The notes under the pieces were generated by a model. The model was not told the origin of the DNA and ran no database searches. It saw only the letters and a list, made by a program, of their open reading frames with translations. Positions 33,392-44,003 of a DNA stretch of 64,000 nucleotides are shown here, piece by piece. Source of the stretch: Capronia americana (taxonomy: Eukaryota; Ascomycota; Eurotiomycetes; Chaetothyriales; Herpotrichiellaceae); contig JADWQD010000020.1 of the NCBI GenBank assembly GCA_016110215.1, positions 62,001-126,000 of the forward strand. The letters run 5' to 3'. Position numbers and translations under genes: made by a program. Numbering within the stretch: the first letter of the stretch is position 1; each line of letters opens with the position of its first letter.

Positions 33392-34639
33392 CTTTGGTCG
33401 CGGGCTCTTTTTGATTCCTGTGGTGGCGGTGTGTGCTCGAAGAGATTGCGATGGAGACAGGGAAAGACCAAGTCGGAAGGTCTATATAGCGCAAATACAG
33501 CCCAAGATTCTGGTACAGCTGATAGTAATATTTTAATCAACGAAACCTACTGACATTGATCAATCGAGCAGCGATCCTTGTGGGTCAAGCCCCGAGATGC
33601 CTCGGTATCCTGGAGGCTCCTTACACATCACGCTTCCGGCAGTTGTTCCGGGTGTCATGTCGACCCCAGGCAACGCCTACGCCGACAGCAATGCTTACGC
33701 CAACGCCAGCGCCCACGCCACCCTCACCACCTGGCAGAGCCTTGCTTCCCGCACCGCCTTCGCCGCTCTTTATTTGGCGAGAATTGCCAGGCTGAACGAG
33801 GACAGAACTACAACTATGCACACGGGACACAGGACGTGCTACACAGGACTCGTACTTGCATAAGCAGCATGCTGTAGAGATCCACTGGCCCCACCTCCAC
33901 ATCCTGTGTGTCCAGCGCTCCATATCCCGCACGGTAAGTATCCTGTGAGATACCATTGACCTGTTTATGTCGTCTTTGGTGCTGCTGCATAGAGGCTTGA
34001 TAACTCAGTTCTTTATATCGCACGACTCCTGCATTCACGTCTCGATACACCACCATCATCTCGCTGCCTGGGCCTTGAGTAGCTTCGCCTCGACCGCTGT
34101 GGGGCTCCAGCCTTGACCTTTTCCTCTCTCCAATTCCCCGGACCGGGACTGCTGCTCTAGTTTCCTCCGGACAATTCGTCAGTCCTATCATCGGCAAGGA
34201 TCGCTCGAACCTGGGACTCCAGGTTCTCAGCACCCTACGCGCGAGACGCGTCTGATAGCCGTCCGAGGGTTCTACGGGCGTAGGATCGTAGAACATCAGG
34301 ACCGGTCCTCCGTACACGAGCATACACGCACACTATTCCCCCTGGGCGCTGAGAACGGCTTACGACATCCAGATCCTCCGAAGCCGACCCCTGTTCCGTG
34401 AGTACTTGCCGACCTACTACACCAGGTTGTGGCCGAGGCTCAATATCGCACAGTGCTTGTTCAATAGAGCTGCAGGATCCATTCAGTGCTGCTTTTGTCG
34501 TCCAGCGTTTCCGTCTTCATTGTCCTTTCAACTCGGCTACCCCTGGCGACTGACCACACCGCCGCCATTAATTACTGCTCCGGACCCTGCGACAGACCAC
34601 GGCAATCCACCCTGAAATTCTGAAACGCCAGAAGGCAGG
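33392..34639. promoter_or_regulatory. Shared divergent promoter of thiolase and fat1 with CCTCGG motifs
   Basis: 1.25 kb between two divergent fatty-acid genes. CCTCGG occurs at 33600-33605 and its reverse complement CCGAGG at 34263-34268 and 34433-34438. CCTCGG is the core motif reported for FarA/FarB fatty-acid regulators in Aspergillus. About 0.6 hits would be expected by chance in a random sequence of this length, so the enrichment is modest. A degenerate GCC-N-AC-type repeat lies at about 33673-33720. A TATATA element at 33483-33488 fits the thiolase side. Confidence 0.5.
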
Positions 34640-36616
34640 ATGGCGACCATCGCAGCATCAACAGCCGCGGCGGCCGGCCTGCTGTACTACGCCGACCAAC
34701 GCATCCTGGGCATCAGCCGCGACCTGAAATACTACCGCAGCGAGCAAGACTTTGCAAAACGCATGCCCGAGTTCATCAACAAGGTTGGACCACAATCCCC
34801 CCATCTGTATCGCATGCTGGAGCTGGCCGACCCCAACGCCGATGCCCTGTATTTCGAAGGTCGGACCTGGAACTATCGCGCCTTCAAGGCCAAGGTCGAT
34901 GAGATCGCGCTGGGCCTGCATGAGAGTCTGGGCGTTAAGGATGGGGACATCGTCGCCGTCTTCATGACGAATTCTCCCGAGATGGCATTCACTGTCTTGG
35001 CGCTGACGAGGCTCGGGGCGGCGCCAGCCTTGATCAACAACGCGCTCCGGGACGATACCCTGCTGCACTGCGTGCGGCTGCCGAACTCGAGCCTGATCCT
35101 GAGCACTCCCGATCTGGCTCCTCACGCCGCGTCCGCGGCGAAGTCACTCGGCGGGAGCATCAAGACAGTGAGCCTGAACGTGGGCACATATCACCCGACT
35201 TCTGTGTCCGACGGCAGCAACACCGTCATTGACTTCCCTTTCCCGGAACCAACAACGTCGGCAAGCCTCCCGCCAACGCCGCCGAAGAGTCTCGGCGCCG
35301 TCGCCGCACTGATCTACACATCCGGCACGACGGGGAAACCCAAGGCCTGCAGCGTGAAGAACGGCCTCATCCTCGGCGTGTCGTGCACGTCGTCGCCCGA
35401 CGCCGCCAACCCGAAGAAGTACCTCCAGGGCCTGCGCATCTACTCATGCATGCCTCTCTTCCACGGGACGACCTTCTTTGCCGGGTTCTGCTACTCGATC
35501 AGCCAGGGCGGGTGCTTCTGCCTGGGCCGCAAGTTCTCCGCCCGCAACTACTGGAAGGAGGTGCACGAGAGCCGGGCCACGCGGGTCCTGTACGTGGGCG
35601 AGCTGTGCCGCTTCCTCCTGGCGACCGCGCCCTCGCCCTACGATCGCAAGCACCGCGTCATCGTCGCGGCGGGCAACGGCCTGCAAAAGGACGTGTGGGT
35701 CGACTTCCAGAACCGGTTCGCCGTGCCCGAGGTGCGCGAGTTCTACCGCTCCACCGAGGGGCTCGTCAAGTTCGACAACATCCACCGCGCAGGCACTCCC
35801 GGCGCCGGCAAGGTGGGCTACATGGGCGTGCTGAGGAAGCACGTCCTCGACAAGGACCAACACATCATCCGATTCGACTACGACACGGAGCAACCGGTGC
35901 GCGATCCCCAGACCGGGTTCTGCCAGGTCGCGGCCAAGGGCGAGCCCGGCGAGGCGATCGCGCGCATCCACAACATGGCCACGTACACGGACTACCACAA
36001 CAACAAGGCCGCGACGGAGCAGAAGCTGCTCCGTGACGTCTTCGCCAAGGGAGACCTCTGGCAGCGCTCCGGCGACCTGCTCGTCCAGGAGCACGACAAC
36101 TGGGTCAAGTTCGTGGACCGCATAGGCGACACGTACCGCTGGATGGGCGAGAACGTCGCCGCGGGCGAAGTCCGCGGGTTCATCTCCGAGTTGCCCGGCG
36201 TGCAGGACGCGGTCGTCGTGGGGAAAAGACTAGGCAAGTACGACGGCCAGGTAGGCACGGCGCTGATCGTCCTGGAACCGGACTCGACAGGAAGCGAGAA
36301 GAAGGGAAACCCTGCCGGCGGGCGCGGGCCCGGACCGGGCGAGAAGGCGTTCATGGCGCGGCTGTTCAGAGATCTCCGCGCCAAGGGCGTGCCCCGGTAC
36401 GCCGTGCCCAGGCTCGTGCTGGTGCGGAACGAGCTCGTCGACGTGGGCGACACGTTCAAGCACGCCAAGGTCGTGGTCAAGAACATCGAGTGGGGCACCG
36501 ACGACCCGAGCGGGCGGACGAGGAAGTACTACCTCGATATGGAGAAGGAGCCTGTCTTTCGAGAATTGGACCCCAACAGCTGGAAAAGGATCGAGGACGG
36601 GAAGGCCAAGTTGTAA
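34640..36616 (+). CDS. fat1: Fat1-type very-long-chain acyl-CoA synthetase / fatty-acid transporter
   Basis: ATP-dependent activation, and vectorial import, of long and very long fatty acids. Single exon, 658 residues. A hydrophobic N-terminal segment (ASTAAAAGLLYYADQRILG) could anchor it in a membrane. AMP-binding motifs: YTSGTTGKPK at about 232-241, the FATP-type signature around DRIGDTYRWMGENVA, and a terminal region VPRYAVPRLVLV. The last three residues, AKL, form a PTS1-type peroxisomal signal. Codons are strongly GC-biased at third positions, so the other frames here are also open and are shadows. Pairing with the PTS2 thiolase and the shared promoter fit a role in peroxisomal fatty-acid use. 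Confidence 0.95.
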   Translation: MATIAASTAAAAGLLYYADQRILGISRDLKYYRSEQDFAKRMPEFINKVGPQSPHLYRMLELADPNADALYFEGRTWNYRAFKAKVDEIALGLHESLGVKDGDIVAVFMTNSPEMAFTVLALTRLGAAPALINNALRDDTLLHCVRLPNSSLILSTPDLAPHAASAAKSLGGSIKTVSLNVGTYHPTSVSDGSNTVIDFPFPEPTTSASLPPTPPKSLGAVAALIYTSGTTGKPKACSVKNGLILGVSCTSSPDAANPKKYLQGLRIYSCMPLFHGTTFFAGFCYSISQGGCFCLGRKFSARNYWKEVHESRATRVLYVGELCRFLLATAPSPYDRKHRVIVAAGNGLQKDVWVDFQNRFAVPEVREFYRSTEGLVKFDNIHRAGTPGAGKVGYMGVLRKHVLDKDQHIIRFDYDTEQPVRDPQTGFCQVAAKGEPGEAIARIHNMATYTDYHNNKAATEQKLLRDVFAKGDLWQRSGDLLVQEHDNWVKFVDRIGDTYRWMGENVAAGEVRGFISELPGVQDAVVVGKRLGKYDGQVGTALIVLEPDSTGSEKKGNPAGGRGPGPGEKAFMARLFRDLRAKGVPRYAVPRLVLVRNELVDVGDTFKHAKVVVKNIEWGTDDPSGRTRKYYLDMEKEPVFRELDPNSWKRIEDGKAKL

Positions 36617-36985
36617 AGAGGGAGAGGGGGAGAGGGGAAAGAACTTTCTTCATGTGCCTGAGCCGGTCGAGCTGGTGCTAACAGTAAGTAACATACTGTA
36701 GTCAGTCAGTCCGGCTTGTCAGGACAGGTCAGGGAACGAACAGAATTTGCCGTGCATGTTAGACGTCAAATATTAGATTCCGACCGGGCACGTCAACCAT
36801 ATAGGTACACAGTAATTTTGTATTCATCAGCCTGATTGACCGCAGAAGACTGTGTGTATATATCCCGGCACAGCAAGAGCTTCGGAACCTAATGCCTGAC
36901 CCCGGTGTCTAGACATGATCTTAGATTGTGTACCGTATGTACAGTACTTAGGTAGTATGTAGGTAGACATATATGCTCCATGCAC

Positions 36986-37015
36986 GTACATACATACATA
37001 CATGCATACATACAT
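36986..37015. repeat. ACAT microsatellite
   Basis: Imperfect tandem ACAT/ATAC tetranucleotide run, interrupted once by a GCAT unit. Related GTAT-type motifs lie just upstream (36934-36965). It is in the 3' flank between convergent genes. Confidence 0.8.
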
Positions 37016-37041
37016 CCTCTACGCTTCACCTTCTCAAGGTT

Positions 37042-37067
37042 CCGTGCGTCCGTGCGTCCGTGCGTCC
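37042..37067. repeat. CCGTGCGT tandem repeat (three units)
   Basis: Three perfect copies of the 8-mer CCGTGCGT plus two bases, just beyond the cupin stop codon, so probably within its 3' UTR. Confidence 0.85.
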
Positions 37068-37074
37068 CCCTGCA

Positions 37075-38466
37075 TCATTTCTTCAGCGCAGGCGCAGACG
37101 CAGACGTAGACGTAGACGCCGCGCCCGAATCGGCGTAGAACTGCTGCTTGTCCATCTGCATCTCATCGTCCGCGACGCCGATGGTGGCGAAATACTAGAT
37201 CATGACACACGGGATTGTTAGCTTTGGTGTGTTTTCTCCCCTGTGCAGAAACGCACCGCCATCGCCAGGGCTGACTTTGTAAGAACGTAAGAACGGAGGA
37301 ACGCAAGAACGCAAGAATGTAAGGACTCTGATATCGATCGACATCCCGGTATCCTTAAAGTAGACCATGCTACGCCATATCCCCTTGGAACCCTCGTCCT
37401 TGTACATAGAGTTGTGCTGACCGTACCACCGCGCACCAGGGACAGAAAAGAAAAGAGACAGCACGCAACACCCAACACACCACACTCAATATTCAATATT
37501 CAACACGCAGGAATGAACACACTCACCGCCATGGCCTTCCTGTTCGCGTCGGGATTCATGGGCTGGCCGGCCTCGCCCATCTTGGCCAGCAGGCGGAAAT
37601 AATCAATGTAGAAGGCGGGCGTGTACGTGTTGAAGAACTTGGCCTCGGCGTCGTACGGGTTGCTGAACGTGTGCGGCGCCCGCGGCGGCACCGTCACGTA
37701 GTCGCCCAGCTTGGCGTCGACCGTCACCCCGTTGAGCGCGTGGAAGCGCAGCGTCCCCTGCGTCACGAGGAACGTCTCGTCGTGCTAATTCGTGTTTGCC
37801 GCCAGGGCAAGATGTGAGCCTCACGCCCGGTGGAGCCCGCCCTTCGATTGCACACCCAGACTCGGATTCAGACTTACCATTTCGTGCCAGTGTGGCGGTG
37901 GTCTGGGAAGTAGTGGTGTAGTCATGTCAGCTCGGCTCAGCTCGGTCTCTCGTGCCGACTTGGAAGTGTACGGTAGTCATGTAGCGGAGGTAGTCTTACC
38001 CGGAAGTATGAGGCGGGACGGTGAACTCGGCGCTGCAGAACGGATATATAGGTAAGTCGATGGTTGATATCCAAAGGGACGTCCCCTCCCACTGCTGGTA
38101 GAGGGAATGAATGCTCCCACGAGCAGAACTCTCGGCGGCGTTTGGACCTCCCTCGTTCTGGAGACTTACCTCCCGATGCGGTCTTCAGACAGTCACCCAA
38201 CAGTTAGCATGGTATAACGCCACACGAAAAGACATGGAATATCGATATCGTCGAGAGCTCTTCCGGCCAGGCAATAGTTCGACACTTACTATCTGATTCG
38301 AGTCAGCGCGTTGTCCTCTCCTGAGAGAACACTCTCGATCGGTGATGATTGCACACACACCTGTTCTTGACCCGTCCTCCATGATTCGGATGGTGATGGT
38401 GCCCAGCTTGAACGTCTCGCCCGCCTCGGCGGGGACAAAGTTGATCGGCACGGTTGGCGTTTCCAT
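37075..38466 (-). CDS. Cupin-domain protein, quercetin dioxygenase-like, with micro-exons
   Basis: Small single-domain cupin resembling fungal quercetin 2,3-dioxygenase-like proteins; enzymatic activity unproven. Seven exons: 38466-38361, 38292-38290 (3 nt, ATA), 38182-38170 (13 nt), 38032-38000, 37902-37878, 37784-37527 and 37194-37075, giving 185 residues in consistent phase. The spliced core reads SRTDNRIGSAEFTVPPHTSG then PPPHWHEMHDETFLVT, which contains cupin motif 1 with metal-ligand candidates H, H and E; motif 2 is GDYVTVPPRAPHTFSN with the last His ligand. The Asn of DNRIG comes from the 3-nt exon plus one flanking base. Introns are 68-107 nt except the last, 332 nt, which is repeat-bearing. 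The C-terminus is a low-complexity ST/SA run. It lies beside a GH1 beta-glucosidase on the same strand. Confidence 0.85.
37279..37324. repeat. Degenerate AAGAACG(C/T) repeat inside a cupin intron
   Basis: About five imperfect copies of an 8-9 base unit (aagaacgt, aagaacgg, ggaacgc, aagaacgc, aagaatgt) within the unusually long last intron of the cupin gene. It may have expanded the intron. Confidence 0.65.
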
Positions 38467-39053
38467 GCTGTGCAGTAGGGTATGGGGTACTGTAATTACT
38501 CCGTGACAAGGGCTCCTCCTGGCTCTATTGTGCTGCTCGTGAATTCAAAAGTCGATCTGGGGAAAGCGGTGAACGAGCGAGGCCAGCGTTTCTCTAGAAC
38601 GGCAGGTCGTGAGATGGGATTTTTAAAGGGACGTAGCGTGCATGATGAGGGCGGGCTGCAGATGCGGGCGTCGAGGTGCAGTACGAGGTAGGAGGGTAGG
38701 TACCAGGCCCCCCGCCCCCTAAGGGTCTCGACCACCAATAAAGCCCGAGGCCGATGGAGGCGCCGGACTAACTACTCCTATTCATACTCGTACTCCTACG
38801 CCAGCTACCGGAATGGGATGCTGACCTGGAGAACCGCATTCCGCGCACAGGACACGAAAACGACACTCTACTGTAGCTCGACACGAACACGGCGTGTGAT
38901 GCAATGCAATGCAACAATGGCTGGCCGTCTCATTCATCATGATCCCGTGGTATGATAATCACTATCCAAACAGGCCGTGGACGGGAATGTGACCTTCCAG
39001 GAAACCTTCGTACTCCAAGGACTCCGTCGCCATCTACCTAGTAACTATTACGC
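38467..39053. other. Cupin upstream region
   Basis: Spacer between the cupin start and the GH1 stop on the minus strand. A small ATGCA-type run lies around 38899-38915. No coding frame supported. Confidence 0.45.
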
Positions 39054-40746
39054 CTATGCTCCGTTGACTTCGACCTGTGTGTTCGCCTCAGCAAGGCCAT
39101 CCACCGCCTCAGCATGCCCGTTCACCTTGTCGAGCTTGCCGATGTATTGGTCGAAGATCTTCTTGATCTCCAGGGCGCTCTTCTTCGGGTATCTCTTCTG
39201 GTCGTTGTTGTAGTCGACGTACGTGACGCCAAACCGGGTCTCGTAGCCCTCGGCCCATTCGAAGTTGCTGTTGGCACAGGCGAGTCAGCACGTACTGGCG
39301 GCCGGCCACGGGGAAAGCACTTACTCCATCAGACTCCAAGCCATGTACCCACGGCAGTCGCATCCATCCTCGGCCACGGCCTCGGCCATGCTCGTAATGT
39401 AGCTGCGGAAGTACTCGCATCGGAAGTCATCCTCGAGGATGTCCTCCATGGACAAGTCATTCTCGCCCTTGAGACTGGTGCCGTTCTCCGTGACGTAGAT
39501 CTTGGGCCGGCCGTACCGGTCGCTCAGCCACTTCATCAACTTCCGGAACCCCGGCGCATGGGGGCGCAACCAGGGCGACTGGGTCTCGGGGCCGATGCTG
39601 TTGCCGTACTTGTCTTTGAAGAGCACGTCCAGATTGCCCGAGGTGTCGCATGGGTCGGCCGGTCCGTCCTTGTGTCGGATATAGTTGGCGCAGTAGTGGT
39701 TCATGCCGTAGAAGTCGTTCGAGCCCTTCATCAGCTCGCTCTCCTCTTCGGTGAACCGGGGCAGGCGGTCACCAAGCTGCTTCACCATCGATTCCGGGTA
39801 GTGGCCGAAGTAGACCGGGTCGGCGAACCAGCAGATGGCGAACTCGATCTTGCGGTCGCACGCGATTCGGTCCTGTTCGTCTTCCGGATCCCACGGCTCG
39901 GTCCAGTCTCCTGCATCTTTGCGTTAGATCATCGTTGCTGCAGAGAAAAGGGGAACCCCGAAATACCGTTTAATGTGATGCCGATCTCTCCTTGGTCTCG
40001 AGGCTTGAACTCGTCTCGGTAAACTTTGACTGCGTGTGCATGTGCTATCAGGATAGAATGTCCGACGATCCAAGGCTCAGTGGAACTGTCACCGGCCGCG
40101 CTTCTCTTCCGGTCACTCGAGCGACCGGGAGCGAAGACACCGACGTTGTAGCCGAGGACAGCGCTGCAGAAGGGTTCATTGAAGGTGATCCAGTGCTTGA
40201 CCTTGGGCAAGGCCTCGAACATGACCCGGGCATAGTGGGCAAAGTCGGCGACGAACTCGTCTTTGTTCAGGAACCCTCCGTACCGCTTGTCGAGCTCGTC
40301 GGGAAGATCCCAGTGGAAGAGGGTGACGAATGGGACGATGCCAGCGTCGACGAGGTCGTCGACAAACTTGATATAGTAGTCGAGTCCAGCCTGGTTGACG
40401 GGATCGTTACGTCCGCCTAGGGGGATGACGCGGGACCACGAGATGGAGAACCGATATGCCTTGGCGCCAGTCTCCTTCAGGAGGGCGATGTCTTGAGCGG
40501 TGCGGTGATACGAATCGCAAGCAACGTCACCGGAGCTTCCGTCGGCGATCTTGCCAGGCGTCTTGCAGAAGGTATCCCATATCGAAGGTCCGCGGCCGTC
40601 GGCTGTGGCTCCGCCCTCGATCTGGTAGCTAGTTCGCGTCAGTAAGAGCCCATCACGTGCCGGAGGCGATGTACACACGCTGCGGTCGCAAAGCCCCAGA
40701 GGAAGTCGGCAGGCAGGGCCGCCTTGGGTGCCAGGTCTTTCACCAT
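39054..40746 (-). CDS. GH1 beta-glucosidase, intracellular
   Basis: Retaining glycoside hydrolase family 1 enzyme cleaving terminal beta-glucosides. Exons 40746-40679, 40628-39967, 39910-39325 and 39267-39054 give 509 residues. The N-terminal GH1 signature FLWGFATAAYQIEGG is rebuilt across intron 1. Also present are FSISWSRVIP, the acid/base Glu in WITFNEP, the nucleophile Glu in IYVTENGTS, and the C-terminal WSLMDNFEWAEGY rebuilt across intron 3. No signal peptide precedes it (starts MVKDLAPKAALPADF), so it is probably cytosolic and acts on imported glycosides. The tail (QVEVNGA) is a short family-atypical extension. Neighbours on the same strand are a quercetinase-like cupin and a sucrose-type transporter. 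Confidence 0.95.
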
Positions 40747-41947
40747 CTTGGTCGCGAAGGGGGTCTTTCTGGCTGCGGAGGCGTCGGCGGGCGAGCGACT
40801 CTGCTTTTCTGAGATATAAGCGGCAAGGTGAACGCTGCGAGACGTTGCACAGGACTAGTGTGTTGACGCCCGCGCTGATGGTCGAGGGAGGAGCAGAGAT
40901 GCCGGATGCTGGAGCCTCGCAAAAGTGCAGAGAGACGGCAGCCTCCCCAGCAGGTCCTGCAGCCCGTATATTTGTACCATTTTCCACGGCCAGCGTCTGG
41001 TACGTTAATGCCCACGATTTATCCAGGTGGGATTTCTCGACGATCGCTGGTCTACCGGATTGGTTGCGGACTGACGCTGGCCGGGAGATTCGTAGCAAGC
41101 CGATGTTTAGCCTAACAGCCTGTAGCCCGCCTTGTTCCACACGGCTGCTCTTCGGTTCCTCCATCATGTCGTCTTGCCACCCACGGGCCTCTCACCATGC
41201 AGCCCCAGATCGAACTCAACTACCCTTAGCTGGCTTACTGGATGGCACGGGCCCCTTGAGAGGGTCAAAGGCCGCCCTGGAGAAGCTCGGGACGAGTCTG
41301 TGGACCGAGTAAGCTTGCCCCGTCGTCTCTACATAATTATCTGCTCCTTCCCGGCGGCATACGGCGCATGGCTGGACATGTTGCCCGCCAGCTGCCGGGT
41401 CCTGTCGCCCCGCTTTGAGTGTCCCAGAGGTATCTCGTCGGGGCAAGCTCGTTCACAGATCATGCAGAGGGCGTCTCATCACCACCATGGTGCGATCCGA
41501 GATAAGGGTATGGCCAGCAGATGACGGAGATTACGACATCTCCTCGATGCGTCCATGGAGCCATGCTTCAGGATGCCGAGCAGCTAAAACACGGTCACAT
41601 GAAGCATTGCATAGAGCAGGAGGCTGGAAGAGGCCAAGGGTACGCTATCGAAAGAAACCCATCGTGCCGAAGCATTTCCTTGCGGAAGTCCTGATGCCGT
41701 GTGTTTTTCCCTTTCCTTCCCCCCGAGTCCATACCGTCCGTCACAAAATATGCCGTGCAAGTTCCTTATGCCGTGCTGCTTCCTTCCGGTAGTCCGCGAT
41801 GTTCCCAGCGCTATGCTAAACTCCATGTTGATCTGACTCGGCCAGATCCTCTCCCCGCTCCAATGCGGGTATATTAATTGGTCCAACTCCTCATAAGGCG
41901 ACGTATACTCAATACGACGGCGATAAGGCGTACCTCAGCGACGACGG
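40747..41947. other. GH1 upstream region
   Basis: 1.2 kb between the GH1 start and the 3' end of the transporter gene, all on minus. A TATA-like sequence sits near 40965-40975. Open frames across the region have no recognisable content. Confidence 0.45.
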
Positions 41948-44003
41948 TCATGGAGTTATGATCTCTTCCTCGTTCTCGTCGCCGGGCTCCTTCATCCGCG
42001 AGGTTATAAACACCGCCACCAATGCTGCAAGTCCGCCAATCCGAAGAGTCCATCCTACACTAGTATCACCAGGCTCGTTCCGCGGTTTCTGGAGTAGTTT
42101 GAAGATAGCACTGCTCATCAACGTCGCGAGCACTTGGGGCGCGCTGAGGGCGACGTTGTGGAGACCCAATATGATGCCAGCTTGGTCTTCTTCATCCTTC
42201 TCTTTGTCGTCGGCCTCGTCCTCGTCCTGTCCGTTGGCAATTCTCTCGCGTCGTCTCTTTCGCCTTCGCTCCTCACGCTTCGCAATTTCTCCCGAGATTA
42301 ACGCGAACGGTGCCCAGAGCGACAGCGACCAGGAGATTCCCACCAGGGCAACCATGATCGAGCCTCCAAAAGGTGTAGATATGAACAGCGTACTCCACAT
42401 GCACCCTGCGAAGAGAAGTTGTGCGAGGAGCCACGCTCGGCGGAGTGTTAAGCCCGGAATCTGAACCATAGCCAGCCACCTGGCCAGGGTTTCGGATCTT
42501 TCACGACGGTTCAGTCGACTCAGGCCTGGAGTGTGATTCAACCGGGTCAGGCCGGGGGTGTTCAGTGGTCTGTTGATCGATAGGCTGGTCTGGGATCGGC
42601 TGAGAGTACGCGGGCGGTGGCCGGGCTTCCACTGACTGGTTCCTGATCGACTCATAGGAGGTCGCTCGCCCCATGGTGTTCCGGGGGTTCTCACAGCGAC
42701 TGGAGTTGTAGGAGTGATCGGCGTTATTGGTGGGGGTGGTAAACTATCTGAATCCGAATCCGAGTCTTGCGCCTTGTAGCTTGGCACCACCAAGAATGGC
42801 AGGATAATGTTGGCCACGAAAGATACAACTGCGTAGACCAGGAGCGCCAGTGTACCAACGCGGGTTGCTTCACCCCAAAGGCGTTCAACATCTGCATCAG
42901 ACATACCCGGCTTTAAATGAGGGTTGACGTATAGCTGACCAATCCAAGTCGTGATGTAGAAGAGGAAGGGAAACCAGCCGATCCAATGAAAGAACTGTAT
43001 CTCGCAGACCTTGCGAATCTGCGGCGGCAGTCGGCGCATAGAACTGAAGACCTGTCTGAAGAATGCAAGAACTCCGCTTTCTTGGGAGTCTTTGGACGGC
43101 GGATCAAGCTGCGGATTCCGCTCTTTGATGGAAAAGATGCTGAGCAAAACAGACGAACTCAATGCAATCGATGCGAACACAACCAGGACCTTGAACTGTG
43201 TGTTTCCAAAGAAGTGGAAGTATCGGGGCAGATTCAGGTAGCCAAACAGGTAGCCCAGAACGTTGCCGAGGCCATTCATTCGGGATGCCCAAGCATTGGC
43301 CGATTCTTGTTGATGAGACGGCGCATTGTCTACGATAAATGCACGAATTGCTGCTTGCACTGCACATGGTTAGACGGGACCGAGAATCATCGAGGCCGGA
43401 CTGACCTGTATTGATGGAGAAGTCCAAACACCACATCATAACTGTGGCAAGTATTATGGTGCCGGCCTGGTAACCGCCCACATATGGTGCGTCTGTGCCA
43501 AATCGTCCAATGACTCTAACAATGTCCCTTGCGTATGCGAGAATCATAGAAGATGCAATGGTGCCCAGCGTACCAGCAAGCATGAATGGCTTTCTCCTGC
43601 CCCATGATATTCTGCACTGGTCACTCTTGATGCCGACATACGGCTGTACGAGCACTCCAGTCAATGGACCAGCCAGCCACACGAACGCAAGCAGAGCCTT
43701 GCTCATGCCCAGGGAGAGCAGATATGGAGACCCATTGGAGAGCTCGACCGACCAGACAATCTGCAGACCACCAATACATACTGTGAGGAGGATGAGGTAC
43801 AAAGAACTCTTATTCTCGACGCTCTCTGACCCCTCTAGATCGATGGCATGCGAGGATGTGTGGCCGAAGTAATCTTCTTCTGGTTCCTCCGAATCCCGGC
43901 CTTTGCCTGTCAAACTCTGTTCAAGAATGTCGTCATCTTCGTTCGCGCCGCGTATGAGCGGTGAGCGCTCACTGCTGTCGGAACTCTGACCACTGCGACT
44001 CAT
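41948..44003 (-). CDS. Sucrose/alpha-glucoside-type MFS transporter (GPH/SUT-like)
   Basis: Proton-glycoside symporter resembling S. pombe Sut1 and plant SUTs. Exons 44003-43406 and 43359-41948 give 669 residues. The start is the MSRSGQSSD ATG; the frame is open eight codons further without ATG. An acidic cytoplasmic N-terminus is followed by twelve helices. Diagnostic motifs are GLQIVWSVELSNGSPYLLSLG in TM1 (the IVWSVELS core is the family mark), WLAGPLTGVLVQPYVG, SWGRRKPFMLAG, DFSINTVQAAIRAF rebuilt over the intron, and WIGWFPFLFYITTW. A long central cytoplasmic loop with tandem Pro/Thr and Arg/Ser repeats (TRLNHTPGLSRLN) separates the two halves, as in fungal members. A second charged loop is near KREERRRKRRRER. 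It is upstream of GH1 on the same strand. Confidence 0.92.

Larger units (their letters stand above)
36617..37074. other. Convergent 3' flank rich in short repeats
   Basis: Lies between the fat1 and cupin stop codons. It holds an ACAT-type microsatellite and a short CCGTGCGT tandem repeat, listed separately, and no coding frame that I can support. Confidence 0.5.

Noticed and set aside
33597..33863. An 88-codon plus frame with Ala/Asn/Tyr repeats starting at ATG 33597
   Set aside because: It arises from a GCC-containing degenerate repeat in the divergent promoter, and no homology is apparent.
33814..34323. A 169-codon minus frame in the thiolase/fat1 promoter
   Set aside because: No motif and no coding character; it lies across regulatory DNA.
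35383..36498. Long open frames on both strands inside the fat1 gene
   Set aside because: They are shadows caused by strong third-position GC in the real gene; the translations are Arg/Ala/Gly-rich without family features.
37195..37485. A 96-codon frame inside the last cupin intron
   Set aside because: Joining the flanking exons directly gives the family consensus; the frame reads through repeats.
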